The translations under genes and the position numbers were made by a program. From NCBI RefSeq assembly GCF_007097365.1, contig NZ_VJZR01000011.1, positions 64,952 through 124,957 on the forward strand: a DNA stretch of 60,006 nt. The letters run 5' to 3'. The notes under the pieces are model-generated. The model searched no databases and was not told where the DNA came from. It worked only from the letters and a program-made list of their open reading frames with translations. How positions within the stretch are numbered: position 1 is the first letter of the stretch; the number at the start of each line of letters is the position of its first letter. The stretch is from Flavobacterium franklandianum (lineage in GTDB: Bacteria; Bacteroidota; Bacteroidia; Flavobacteriales; Flavobacteriaceae). Of the stretch, positions 27,909 through 36,198 are shown piece by piece.

Positions 27909-28053
27909 GCTAAGAGGAATTATTTCAATCATCGGTGTAATTGTTAAATATTCTGCTGTAGTGATGGCAATCATTAAGGGAATTGAAGTTGTTTATTCAG
28001 AACTTGAAAAGATTGATTTAACCACTAAAGATAAAAGCGATGGCACTATCTAG
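27901..28053 (+). CDS. Small membrane protein of the phage element
   Basis: 50 residues from ATG 27901, with a hydrophobic stretch IISIIGVIVKYSAVVMAIIK (7-26) that can span a membrane. It overlaps both neighbours (8 nt upstream, 14 nt downstream). An ATG at 27841 in the same frame would lie inside the preceding gene and is less likely. Confidence 0.55.
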   Translation: MNKLRGIISIIGVIVKYSAVVMAIIKGIEVVYSELEKIDLTTKDKSDGTI

Positions 28054-28558
28054 AGGAATCAGAAATAACAATCCGGGTAACTTAATAATAACTTCGATTG
28101 CGTGGCTGGGAAAAATTCCAATACCTCAAAATACTGATAAAAAATTCGAGCAATTTTCATCAATGGAATTAGGTATCAGGGCTATGTTCAAGGATTTAAT
28201 TAACGATATTAACAAAGGTAAAAACACCGTTAGAAAGTTAATTAATGAATACGCTCCACCTAGCGAAAACAATACAGCACAATACATTAAAGATGTATGT
28301 CAAAGTATAGGAGTTCAACCCGACCAACAAATAACATCAATAAATCAAAGTTTTTTATTGAAGTTAGGAAAGGCAGTAATAAAAAAGGAAAATGGAACGG
28401 ATTCAAAACACGTAACAGACACCCAAATAATAAGAGCCTTATCATTATTGGGTAATGTATCAACTGAAAATTTAAAGGTCGATTTGAAAACCAAAGTATT
28501 AAAATACGCAATACCCATTATTTTGGTTTTTTACTCGGTGTTTACTATTACACTCTAA
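28040..28558 (+). CDS. Muramidase/transglycosylase-like virion protein with C-terminal membrane anchor
   Basis: 172 residues. The N-terminus RGIRNNNPGNLI (5-16), then FEQFSSMELGIRAMFKDLI (36-54) and INEYAPPSENNTAQYIKDV (68-86), is the signature of a widespread phage structural/lytic domain thought to open peptidoglycan during entry or lysis. A C-terminal hydrophobic helix (~153-172) would anchor it in a membrane, as expected for an entry enzyme of a membrane-containing phage. Strongest virion-type hallmark in the element. Confidence 0.8.
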   Translation: MALSRGIRNNNPGNLIITSIAWLGKIPIPQNTDKKFEQFSSMELGIRAMFKDLINDINKGKNTVRKLINEYAPPSENNTAQYIKDVCQSIGVQPDQQITSINQSFLLKLGKAVIKKENGTDSKHVTDTQIIRALSLLGNVSTENLKVDLKTKVLKYAIPIILVFYSVFTITL

Positions 28559-28606
28559 AGAAATCGGAAAGACGTTAAAAAAAAATTAATCCTTAAAACA
28601 AAAAAA

Positions 28607-28714
28607 ATGTTAGACAAATTAAAAGAATTCTACGAAAAAAACACAATGTATGTTAATATTGCATTGGGAGCTGTTATTGTGTACATCGGTTACAAACTTT
28701 TGAAAAAAAAGTAA
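28607..28714 (+). CDS. 35-residue single-helix membrane protein
   Basis: One transmembrane helix (VNIALGAVIVYIGYKLL) lies between a charged N-terminal helix and a Lys tail. It lies 3 bp before the next gene and 48 bp after the lytic gene. The size and shape recall small membrane proteins of internal-membrane phages. Confidence 0.6.
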   Translation: MLDKLKEFYEKNTMYVNIALGAVIVYIGYKLLKKK

Positions 28715-28717
28715 ATA

Positions 28718-29221
28718 ATGATACCTATCAGAAAAGCAAATCAGCCCGTTAATAAGGGCTTTTTTGCAATAATAGAACGTTATTGGCTTGTTATTCTCGG
28801 TTTAATTCTGTTGATACCTGTATTATTCAGATATTTAAAAGACAGTAACACAAAAAGCGAAGTAAACGAGGTAGAGGAACAAATTAAACTTAATAATGTT
28901 GTAAACTTATCCCCTGTTACTCAACTGGAAGCCTTAAGCAAAATTGAACCAAATCAGGCTTATCACAATTGGGCTCGAAGTATTGCACATCATTTGGGAA
29001 CTTTATACTTGAATCAGGGAAATTGGTACGATTTCGCAAATCCTAAAAGTATGACAGAAAACGACCAAGAAGCCTATAAACTTTTGGCACAAATTACCAA
29101 TACAGGACAAAAGAAAATACTATCAGAATTGTATTTTACTTTAACAGCTAGAAATTTAAGTACAGACGTTACAAGCCTATTGGACAAAGAATTTTTAATC
29201 AAACTTAAACTATTTAGATAA
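28718..29221 (+). CDS. Phage-element protein with N-terminal membrane anchor
   Basis: 167 residues with an N-terminal helix (YWLVILGLILLIPVLFRYL, ~23-41) and a soluble helical domain behind it (including AHHLGTLYLNQGNWYDFANP). Type II-like topology is possible. The stop overlaps the next start (TAATG). Unknown function; likely virion-associated from context. Confidence 0.6.
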   Translation: MIPIRKANQPVNKGFFAIIERYWLVILGLILLIPVLFRYLKDSNTKSEVNEVEEQIKLNNVVNLSPVTQLEALSKIEPNQAYHNWARSIAHHLGTLYLNQGNWYDFANPKSMTENDQEAYKLLAQITNTGQKKILSELYFTLTARNLSTDVTSLLDKEFLIKLKLFR

Positions 29222-30021
29222 TGCAATATTTAAACCCAACTACATACGTACAGTACATTACTGCAAACGGAGTTATCAAAGTAAAACAAGTAGAAAGGCA
29301 AGTAGAATCAAACGAAATAATCTATAATCTTGATGGAATAAATGAAGATTTTTTCATTCTTGGCGTTTATGATCTGAATAAACGTGTACTAGGTGTTACT
29401 TTCGGAAATGTTGAAAACTTAGAAATGATATCTTTTTTAAATTCAGACTTTCAAAGTGTCGAAGCCTTACCAAAAAATTCATTTTTTCCACCAAATACAA
29501 TGGTATCAATTTTTAAAGATACCTTGAATTATAACATTAATTTTGATGTTATTAATACTCCAAAAGTTAATTTATGGCCTTTTTATAACCCGTATCGTTA
29601 TTATGTAGAGTTAAATGGTGATAATCGTGAAATTGAAGGTGTTTCTCTTTCTATTTCAGAAGGTAAAATACATTCTTACTTTATTGATACATTGTCTTTA
29701 ATTAGGTCTTATCAAAATGATCAATTAGATTTGATACCAATTTATTTAAATGGTTGTTTACATCATAATTTTTATGGCTTTGAAATATATATAGAGTTGG
29801 ACGTTCCCTGTTCCTTTGACTTTTTGATTGATACTAAATTTAATATTTTTGATATTGTACCAACTGAAAGTGTTATAAACACAAATTCAGTCAAGTATGT
29901 TGGTTATTCAAAGGGTTTTCACAAATATATTATCTATGAGGATTTAGATTATATTAGTCCCGCTTCTGTTGTTTTTGTTGCTTATAAAGTGCCTGCTGGT
30001 TACGTTTTTGTTCCTTTTTAA
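29221..30021 (+). CDS. Largest unknown protein of the structural module, possible spike
   Basis: 266 residues, beta-rich and aromatic-rich (for example NLWPFYNPYRYYVELNGDN and HKYIIYEDLDYISPASVVF), no membrane helix. Translationally coupled to the preceding gene. A late, beta-rich protein beside membrane-anchored virion proteins could be a vertex spike or receptor-binding protein; this is inference from position and composition. Confidence 0.55.
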   Translation: MQYLNPTTYVQYITANGVIKVKQVERQVESNEIIYNLDGINEDFFILGVYDLNKRVLGVTFGNVENLEMISFLNSDFQSVEALPKNSFFPPNTMVSIFKDTLNYNINFDVINTPKVNLWPFYNPYRYYVELNGDNREIEGVSLSISEGKIHSYFIDTLSLIRSYQNDQLDLIPIYLNGCLHHNFYGFEIYIELDVPCSFDFLIDTKFNIFDIVPTESVINTNSVKYVGYSKGFHKYIIYEDLDYISPASVVFVAYKVPAGYVFVPF

Positions 30022-30022
30022 A

Positions 30023-30247
30023 ATGGCTAATACTTCCCCTACTCCTTATAGCTGTACTATCTTTCATAAAGATAAAATTGTAAAACCTATAAAGATAGGA
30101 TTTTGTAAATCAATATATTATCTTCATAATTGGCTTTTGAAAAAGCGTTTTGATTATCATTATATTAATGTTTATAATCGAAAAACAGGACAATTTTTGT
30201 TAAGACAGTATTCGGATGAGCATATAATAGATAAGCCTTTGTATTAA
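30023..30247 (+). CDS. Small basic phage-element protein
   Basis: 74 residues from ATG 30023 (MANTSPTPYSC), just after the stop of the preceding gene. An in-frame ATG at 29969 would overlap that gene by 50 nt and is less likely. Basic and Tyr-rich, no known motif. Its stop codon lies in the loop of the terminator. Confidence 0.5.
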   Translation: MANTSPTPYSCTIFHKDKIVKPIKIGFCKSIYYLHNWLLKKRFDYHYINVYNRKTGQFLLRQYSDEHIIDKPLY

Positions 30248-30266
30248 TTACAAAGGCTTTTTTTTT
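30233..30266 (+). terminator. Terminator of the phage structural module
   Basis: A perfect 11-bp stem, AAGCCTTTGTA with TACAAAGGCTT, has a 5-nt loop containing the stop codon of the 74-residue gene and is followed by T9. Confidence 0.85.
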
Positions 30267-30300
30267 AGGTATAATTATGTATTCTTTTATAGCAAATAGG

Positions 30301-30332
30301 TTGCTATAGTAAAATTTTTGGCATTATCTTTG
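30301..30332 (+). promoter_or_regulatory. Promoter of the accessory gene
   Basis: TTG at 30301-30303, a 21-bp spacer and TATCTTTG at 30325-30332 match the Bacteroidota -33/-7 pattern. The start codon lies 40 bp downstream. Confidence 0.6.
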
Positions 30333-30372
30333 AAAAACATTAATCGTTATTAACCTACTAAATTAAAAAACT

Positions 30373-30777
30373 ATGAAAAAAATTATTTTAGCATTATTAT
30401 TTGTTACTGGCTTAAATGCTCAAACTACAGAAATTGAATATAACTATTTAACCAAAGGTTATCAGGAAACAGTAACAAAAGGTTTGGATTTAAAGCAAGG
30501 TTACGAGCTGAAAGATATGTTTGTTCACAATGAAACAAATTACCAATTTGATTTTAAATTATTCAATGAACAATCAACAAAGAAAACAAAAGCGATTTTA
30601 GTTATAGCAACATCTAAGACTTGGGGAAATGTTTACTATTTGTGCTTACCTATTTCAAATTTAGATTTACAGTTAAAATATAATGATTATTTACAAACTT
30701 GGGATAAAGACATATTACGAGCCTATTCATTTGCGCTAAGTAGAATAACATCGCTTTCCTTAGAATCAGCGGATTAA
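30373..30777 (+). CDS. Exported accessory (moron-like) protein
   Basis: 134 residues with a signal peptide (KKIILALLFVTGLNAQ, residues 2-17). The mature part is beta-rich with YQFDFKLFNEQSTKKTKAIL and KTWGNVYYLCLPISNL. It has its own promoter and its own terminator and lies at the right end of the element, the arrangement typical of lysogenic-conversion cargo. Function unknown; superinfection exclusion or surface modification would be testable ideas. Confidence 0.65.
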   Translation: MKKIILALLFVTGLNAQTTEIEYNYLTKGYQETVTKGLDLKQGYELKDMFVHNETNYQFDFKLFNEQSTKKTKAILVIATSKTWGNVYYLCLPISNLDLQLKYNDYLQTWDKDILRAYSFALSRITSLSLESAD

Positions 30778-30786
30778 CAAAAAAAC

Positions 30787-30813
30787 AAAACCCCATTAAA
30801 TAGGGGTTTTTTT
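30787..30813 (+). terminator. Terminator of the accessory gene
   Basis: An 8-bp stem, AAAACCCC with GGGGTTTT, has an 8-nt loop and a T-run. Confidence 0.8.
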
Positions 30814-30873
30814 ATATCCAAATTTAAACCAATAAAATGTTAATAAATTTGTTAACAACTTCTTGGACGTTCT

Positions 30874-30901
30874 AAAATACATACTATAAATTATAGTTCA
30901 A
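30874..30901. other. Right dif-like attachment site
   Basis: Left arm AAAATACATAC (30874-30884), centre TATAAA (30885-30890), right arm TTATAGTTCAA (30891-30901). Across the 28 bp there are five differences from the left copy, in the left arm and the last base. The conserved centre and right arm suggest strand exchange in the centre. Confidence 0.7.
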
Positions 30902-30993
30902 ATATTGACATAAGTAGATTGTTTATTAATGTGTCTATAAAAAATAACTATTATAAGCCCTACAACGAAGAACAATAAATTGAAAGGTAGCAT
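30898..30993 (-). CDS. Possible 31-residue membrane peptide
   Basis: A short frame of 31 residues with a hydrophobic helix (PFNLLFFVVGLIIVIFY) begins 22 bp downstream of the ndh stop on the same strand. Its stop codon overlaps the right attachment site. It may be a real small membrane protein or chance. Confidence 0.3.
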   Translation of the reverse strand: MLPFNLLFFVVGLIIVIFYRHINKQSTYVNI

Positions 30994-31014
30994 GATTTTA
31001 TTATAAATTTTTAA

Positions 31015-32286
31015 TTAAGCATCTCTTTTTGACCTTTTTTCCGGTCTGATAATCATTCGTAAAGATTGATCTTTAGAGAAATAAGCAATCATCCAATTGT
31101 AAAAAGTTTGAATTCTATTTCGATAAGAAATTAAAGACATCAAATGTACAAACAACCAAATTAACCAAGCAAAGAATCCGTTGAAGTGCAATTTGGGACG
31201 AGGTAAATCTACCACTGCTTTGTTTTTTCCGATAATTGCCATCGAACCTTTATCATTGTATTTAAAAGGTTTTAACAACTTGTTATTACGCATTGACTTG
31301 AAGTTATCAGCTAAATTTACACCCTGCTGAATAGCTACTTGGGCTACTTGTGGGTGTCCTTCAGGAAAATTCAGATCTGTAATTTGAATACAAGTATCTC
31401 CAATAGAATAAATGTTTTCGGTAAGCGTTATTTTATTGAAAGCATCGGTTATCATTCGTTTGCCACGACCAAAACTTTCTGCTGGAATACCTTCAAATAC
31501 TTTGGCTGTAACTCCTGCGGCCCAAATTAGATTCTTAGTCTGTATGGTTTCGCCATCGGCAAAATAAACGATATCATTTTCATAATTGACTACACGAGCA
31601 TTTAGTCTAACAACAACACCAAGTTGCGTTACGGCTTCGAGTGTGTATTTCTGGGAAGCTGAACTCATTGGCGACAACAAAGCATCGCCTCCATCGACCA
31701 AATAAATTTGACTGGCAGCTGTGGCAAGCTCAGGATATTCTTTGAGCAAAATATTTTTTCGCATTTCGGCAAACATTCCCGAAACTTCTACTCCTGTTGG
31801 TCCGCCACCAACAACCACAATAGTAAGCAATTTTCTTCGCTCACGAATGTCATTGCAAATAGCCGCTTTTTCTAGATTTTTCAAAAGCGTATTGCGCATT
31901 TCAATAGCATCATTGAGCGTTTTCATTGGAATGGCATTTTTCTTGACATTTTCCATTCCGAAATAACTCGTTTCGGCTCCGGTGGCAAAAACCAAATGGT
32001 CATACTGTAATTCGCCGTTGTTGAGAATGATTTTATTTTCTGAAGGTAGTACTCTTTGCAATTCGCCCAAACGAAAATGCAGGTTTTTTTTTCCTGCAAA
32101 AAATTTACGAAATGGATAACTAATGCTCGAAGGTTCCAAATATCCTGTGGCAACCTGATAAATAAGTGGCGGAAAGAAATTATAGTTGTTTTTGTCAACA
32201 AGAGTTACTTCAAAGCCTTTTTGATTGGCTAGTTCTTGGGCTAAATTGACGCCTGCAAAACCTCCTCCTATTATTACTATTTGCAT
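31015..32286 (-). CDS. ndh: Type II NADH:quinone oxidoreductase
   Basis: 423 residues. The FAD-binding fold at the N-terminus is IVIIGGGFAGVNLAQEL (3-19) and the NADH-binding fold is VVVGGGPTGVEVSG (~157-170). LIWAAGVTA, YSIGDTC and a quinone-site-type VAQVAIQQG follow. The C-terminal membrane-binding helices include FFAWLIWLFVHLMSLISY. It moves electrons from NADH to menaquinone without pumping protons. First host gene to the right of the phage-like element. Confidence 0.88.
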   Translation of the reverse strand: MQIVIIGGGFAGVNLAQELANQKGFEVTLVDKNNYNFFPPLIYQVATGYLEPSSISYPFRKFFAGKKNLHFRLGELQRVLPSENKIILNNGELQYDHLVFATGAETSYFGMENVKKNAIPMKTLNDAIEMRNTLLKNLEKAAICNDIRERRKLLTIVVVGGGPTGVEVSGMFAEMRKNILLKEYPELATAASQIYLVDGGDALLSPMSSASQKYTLEAVTQLGVVVRLNARVVNYENDIVYFADGETIQTKNLIWAAGVTAKVFEGIPAESFGRGKRMITDAFNKITLTENIYSIGDTCIQITDLNFPEGHPQVAQVAIQQGVNLADNFKSMRNNKLLKPFKYNDKGSMAIIGKNKAVVDLPRPKLHFNGFFAWLIWLFVHLMSLISYRNRIQTFYNWMIAYFSKDQSLRMIIRPEKRSKRDA

Positions 32287-32347
32287 TTTGAATCTTTTAT
32301 AAAAATGATTTATTTATAAAAGTACAATATAAATGCAGGGCAAAATA

Positions 32348-33682
32348 TTAGTTTTTGAATTTTTTAACAGGTTTTTCTCTATTTGAATCTGCTTTCGTTT
32401 GAAGTAATTGATTGGCCAACAATTTTTCAATCAATTCGTCTTTGGTCAAATGATGAAAAACGGTTTTGATTTTGTTTTTAAAATCAGCCGAAATTTCGTG
32501 ATTGGGTTTGGTTTTGAAGATTTGTTTTGCCCATAAAAGCGTATTATTTTCTTCAATATTTTCGGCAGATGGTTTTTGGAATTTATTGAATTTGATTCCC
32601 AATTCTTTTTCGAATTCCGCAATTTCAGCAACTTCTTCTTGTTGCAAAACAGTTAATGAAAGCCCTTTAGCTCCTGCTCTAGCAGTTCTTCCGCTGCGGT
32701 GAACATAGTTTTCATAGGTATCTGGCAAATGATAATTGACTACATAAGAAATTTCTTTTACATCAATTCCTCTGGAGGCCAAATCGGTGGCGATCAAAAT
32801 ATTGATGTGTCCTTCACGAAATTGCTCCATAATTCGATCTCGGATTCCTTGTGACAAACTGCCATGTAAAGCTCCTGATGAAAATCTATTAATGGCTAAA
32901 TTCTTGGCCAATTTATTAACAGCTGCTTTGGTTTTGCAAAAAACAATACCGCGTTCGCCATCTTTTGAAGTCAAAAAATGCATTAAAACATCTAGTTTTT
33001 CAATGGGATCTACGACGATATATTGGTGATCAATTCCTTGATTTCCTAACGTTTGCATATCAGCGCTGACTTGAACGACATTTTTGTTTAAGTAGTTCTG
33101 AATCAATTGTTTTATGTTTCCTGGCATAGTGGCCGAGAAAAGAAATGTTCTTCGGCTTTTAGGCAATTCAGCAATGATTTCGTCTAAACTTTCTTTCAGA
33201 ATACTAACCATTTCGTCTGCCTCATCAAGAACGAGAAATTTTGTTTCTTTTAAAACGATGGCTTTACGCTGAATCAAATCAATCAATCTTCCTGGTGTGG
33301 CCACAACAATATGTGTTGGCAAAGTCAATCGTTCTATTTGGGGTTTTATGGGGATTCCTCCGCAAGTTTCGGCAATGGAAACTTCAGGAAGATATTTGGC
33401 GAAAGCCTCTAAATTACTAAAAATCTGGTGTCCTAATTCACGTGTAGGAACTAATATAACTACTTGAATTACATTGATTTTAGAGTCTATTAATTGAAGT
33501 AATGGTAATCCAAATGCGGCCGTTTTTCCCGTTCCAGTTTTGGCCAAACCAACAACATCAGTATTAGATAAAAGCAACGGAATTACTTTTTGCTGAATTT
33601 CTGTAGGCACAACAATTTTTAAACCATCAAGTGCTTTTAGAATCGATTCTTGGATTCCTAAATCGGCGAATTGTTTTGACAT
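32348..33682 (-). CDS. DEAD-box RNA helicase
   Basis: 444 residues with the full superfamily 2 motif set: KTGTGKTAAFGLP (48-60), PTRELG (79-84), TPGRLIDL (129-136), DEAD (153-156), SAT (183-185) and HRSGRTARAG near residue 330. A short basic C-terminal tail (NREKPVKKFKN) is typical of RhlE-like proteins. Acts on structured RNA, for example in ribosome assembly or cold adaptation. Monocistronic; 62 bp separate its stop from ndh. Confidence 0.9.
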   Translation of the reverse strand: MSKQFADLGIQESILKALDGLKIVVPTEIQQKVIPLLLSNTDVVGLAKTGTGKTAAFGLPLLQLIDSKINVIQVVILVPTRELGHQIFSNLEAFAKYLPEVSIAETCGGIPIKPQIERLTLPTHIVVATPGRLIDLIQRKAIVLKETKFLVLDEADEMVSILKESLDEIIAELPKSRRTFLFSATMPGNIKQLIQNYLNKNVVQVSADMQTLGNQGIDHQYIVVDPIEKLDVLMHFLTSKDGERGIVFCKTKAAVNKLAKNLAINRFSSGALHGSLSQGIRDRIMEQFREGHINILIATDLASRGIDVKEISYVVNYHLPDTYENYVHRSGRTARAGAKGLSLTVLQQEEVAEIAEFEKELGIKFNKFQKPSAENIEENNTLLWAKQIFKTKPNHEISADFKNKIKTVFHHLTKDELIEKLLANQLLQTKADSNREKPVKKFKN

Positions 33683-33813
33683 TTTGTTGATTTAATAATT
33701 AAAAAATTGTTGTTTTATGAAATTGGAATTTGATTTAAATAAAAATAATCTCGTTGTAAAACATTTTCATTGCGATATTCAACGGATTAAAATTTGATGC
33801 TACAACATGTTTC

Positions 33814-33859
33814 GTCCGTAACGGACTCTCAAATTACTATTTAAAATCACTCGAAGTGA
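33814..33859. repeat. Pair of small hairpins in the spacer between two helicase genes
   Basis: GTCCGTAACGGAC (33814-33826) and TCACTCGAAGTGA (33847-33859) are small perfect palindromes. The spacer 33683-33920 otherwise holds no gene. They resemble the REP-like palindromes of flavobacterial genomes. Confidence 0.5.
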
Positions 33860-33920
33860 CGGTTATCGATTTAATTTTATTCGATTAAGGCTCGATTCCA
33901 ACTGAAATCTGCAATCTAAA

Positions 33921-35459
33921 TTAATCCGCTTCGTTCATAATTTTCTCGCGATACTTCTTCCCTATCAACAACGTAAGTTTCAGTTTGTAATCGTCGACCA
34001 ACCATTCGCGGTAGTTTTTGCTACATTGACTCAAACATTTGGCATAACGTTTCAATCGGCAATCGATATCAGGATCTAACTCCTTGCACAATGCTTTGGC
34101 ATCTCTTAATTCTTCGGTATTATCGACACACATTGCAGCGTGTTGTTCCAAAGATTTGTCCAAAACAATTTTGGAACGCAAATTTTGAGCAATGGCGAGT
34201 TTGTGTTCTTCATCGACATCAAAAGTTACAATTTCGGTTTTACTGAATTTGGCACGCAATTCAGGTGGCATTGTATATTTGAAATACAATTCGATTTCGG
34301 TATCATCGCGCAAGTTTTCTAAGTAAAATTCAGGTGATTTAAAGATGTGTTGCCAATTGACAGGCTCATTCCACAAGCCAAAACGCGCGGCATTATTTCC
34401 TAAATCGATTACTGAAAAAGTGTTTTTATTGGGCAATTTACGAGAACCCCGACCTATCATTTGAAAGTATAAAGTCAATGATTTTGTGGCTCTGTTCAAA
34501 ATAATAGTGTCGACAGTAGGCTCATCAAAACCTGTGGTGAGAATTCCAACCGAGGTTAAAATTGCATCTGGAGTTTTCTTGAACCATAGCAAAATATCTT
34601 TACGATCCTCATTACTAGTAGTATTATCAAGATGACGAATGGTATATCCAGCTTCACGGAATGTTTCATAAACATACAAGGAAGTATTGATTCCGTTATT
34701 GAAAATTAGGGTTTTTTTACCCAAAGATTTTTCGGTGTAAGCATGCAATAATTTTTCTTGCATCGCCATATTGGTATATAAATCATCGGATGATTTTACA
34801 GTATAATCGCCATTAATTCCCACTTTCAAGGAAGTTAAACCTACATCATAACTATAGGTAATTGCTTTTGCCAGGAATCCTTTTTCAATTAGAGAACTAA
34901 TATTGTCGCCAACGATTAATTCGTCATAATTTTCGTGCATTGGCAACTTGATATTCGAACTCAAAGGTGTGGCTGTAACTCCAAGAATAAAGGCATTTTT
35001 GAAAGAACTTAATAATTTTCGAAAGGAATTGTAGTGCGCTTCATCGATAATAACCAAACCAATGTTGTCGAGATGCAACTTTTCGTCATTGATTCTGTTT
35101 TTCAAAGTTTCGACCATAGCCACAAAACAAGAATAATCGTTTTGATCCGGTAATTCTTTGACTTTGCTATTGATTATTTTATTTTTTACATCGAAGCCTT
35201 TAAGCATTTTTGAAGTTTGCTTACACAATTCAATTCTATGCGTCAAAACAACAACTTTTTTATTGTGCTTTGATAAATATTGCCTAACAATTTCAGAAAA
35301 CACAACTGTTTTACCGCCTCCAGTAGGCAATTGATACAATAAATGATGGTTGGCAGGTGCATTTTCTAAACGTTCAAAAATGGATTCAATATCTCCTTTT
35401 TGATACGAATAAAGTTCTTTTCTGTCTTCTATTTCTGTTTCTACTGCGTTTTGAAGCAT
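33921..35459 (-). CDS. DEAH-type superfamily 2 DNA/RNA helicase
   Basis: 512 residues from the ATG at 35459 (MLQNAVETEIEDRKELYSYQ); an ATG 30 bp upstream is in frame but gives an atypical extension. Motifs: LPTGGGKTVVF (44-54), LTHRIELCKQ, IIDEAHYNSF (137-146), VTATPL, then helicase C-terminal motifs GFDEPTVDTIIL and FQMIGRGSRK. The C-terminal ~130 residues contain several conserved Cys (ALCKELDPDIDCRLKRYAKCL). Likely an XPB/UvrB-type repair helicase of the family common in Bacteroidota. No nuclease domain is seen. Confidence 0.85.
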   Translation of the reverse strand: MLQNAVETEIEDRKELYSYQKGDIESIFERLENAPANHHLLYQLPTGGGKTVVFSEIVRQYLSKHNKKVVVLTHRIELCKQTSKMLKGFDVKNKIINSKVKELPDQNDYSCFVAMVETLKNRINDEKLHLDNIGLVIIDEAHYNSFRKLLSSFKNAFILGVTATPLSSNIKLPMHENYDELIVGDNISSLIEKGFLAKAITYSYDVGLTSLKVGINGDYTVKSSDDLYTNMAMQEKLLHAYTEKSLGKKTLIFNNGINTSLYVYETFREAGYTIRHLDNTTSNEDRKDILLWFKKTPDAILTSVGILTTGFDEPTVDTIILNRATKSLTLYFQMIGRGSRKLPNKNTFSVIDLGNNAARFGLWNEPVNWQHIFKSPEFYLENLRDDTEIELYFKYTMPPELRAKFSKTEIVTFDVDEEHKLAIAQNLRSKIVLDKSLEQHAAMCVDNTEELRDAKALCKELDPDIDCRLKRYAKCLSQCSKNYREWLVDDYKLKLTLLIGKKYREKIMNEAD

Positions 35460-35567
35460 TGCTATTGATGGATTTTTGCAAAAATACACCTAAAAAAGAG
35501 TTTTTCAACTAAATATTCATCTAAAAAAAGAATAGTGATTAAATAAAAACAACTATGTAATTGATTT

Positions 35568-36095
35568 TTAATACTCAAAACGTTCAATTATGGCGTTGAA
35601 TTCTGGCGCATTATACCATTTTTGGTACACTGTTTCTTTGTTTATAGCTATAATTCTAGTTTTGAAATCTTCCGTTATTCCGTTTGCAATCATAAAAATA
35701 ATGGCTTGTTCATACGAATTGAACATACTTTTGTAAAACAATTCAGACTTAACAGTCTTTTCGGCTGAGAAAGTTTGAGCAATTTCTATCGAATAAAGCA
35801 TCAGATCACTAATAATGAATGGATCTACACCCAAAAGAATAAAATGTTTGATGTATTTTTGAGCCACCGAGCGACGCATTTTTGGTCTTCGAGGTTTCCC
35901 TGAAGTGCGTGCTGGGAAATATTCATTCGAAATTTTAAGTTTAGATTCCTTGAGTAGCGTATCTTCTTTTGGATTAAAGACAAAATCATAATACGTTTTT
36001 ATAGGACTAAATTTTTCATACAACTCAATAATTTGTTCTTCGAGTTGCCTTTTATCGAGTTCTTGAAGGTATTTTTTTAAATCACGTTTGCTCAT
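35568..36095 (-). CDS. Conserved protein, DUF6155-like
   Basis: 175 residues, helical, soluble. The N-terminus KRDLKKYLQELDKRQLEEQI and YYDFVFNPKEDTLL recall DUF6155, an assignment from memory. The middle has a basic RPKMRRSVAQKYIKHF. Function unknown. Its start faces the DUF3817 gene divergently, with 103 bp between. Confidence 0.65.
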   Translation of the reverse strand: MSKRDLKKYLQELDKRQLEEQIIELYEKFSPIKTYYDFVFNPKEDTLLKESKLKISNEYFPARTSGKPRRPKMRRSVAQKYIKHFILLGVDPFIISDLMLYSIEIAQTFSAEKTVKSELFYKSMFNSYEQAIIFMIANGITEDFKTRIIAINKETVYQKWYNAPEFNAIIERFEY

Positions 36096-36164
36096 TTTCT
36101 AATTATATTTATGCAAAAGTAATTTACTTTAGGAATTAATTCACTTTAAATCAATGATATTCCT

Positions 36165-36172
36165 TAGTTTTG
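36165..36172 (+). promoter_or_regulatory. Candidate -7 box (TAGTTTTG)
   Basis: TAGTTTTG matches TAnnTTTG, 26 bp before the DUF3817 gene, with a TTTA about 18 bp upstream as a weak -33 element. Confidence 0.45.
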
Positions 36173-36198
36173 CGTTTCGAATTTAGAAAAATAATTTT

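Larger units (their letters stand above)
23772..30901 (+). mobile_element. Putative integrated ssDNA tailless phage (FLiP-like), Xer/dif-type integration
   Basis: A 7.1-kb block of 14 to 15 small, mostly overlapping or tightly spaced plus-strand genes lies between host genes of ordinary size. It starts with three unknown small genes, then a rolling-circle Rep, a small overlapping gene, a candidate capsid protein, several proteins with a single membrane helix, a muramidase-like virion protein, further putative virion proteins, a terminator and an accessory gene with its own promoter. The 28-bp flanking sites are direct repeats 7102 bp apart with Xer-site architecture. No integrase, Zot, terminase, tail or relaxase gene is seen. 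FLiP (Finnlakeviridae) is a known Flavobacterium ssDNA phage with an internal membrane; the resemblance is by layout and not by alignment. Confidence 0.75.

Noticed and set aside
23772..30901. Filamentous (inovirus) prophage
   Set aside because: A Rep and small membrane proteins would fit, but there is no Zot/pI ATPase or secretin, and a muramidase-type virion protein is present. A tailless icosahedral type is more likely.
23772..30901. Conjugative or mobilisable plasmid insertion
   Set aside because: No relaxase, type IV coupling protein or mating-pair genes are seen.
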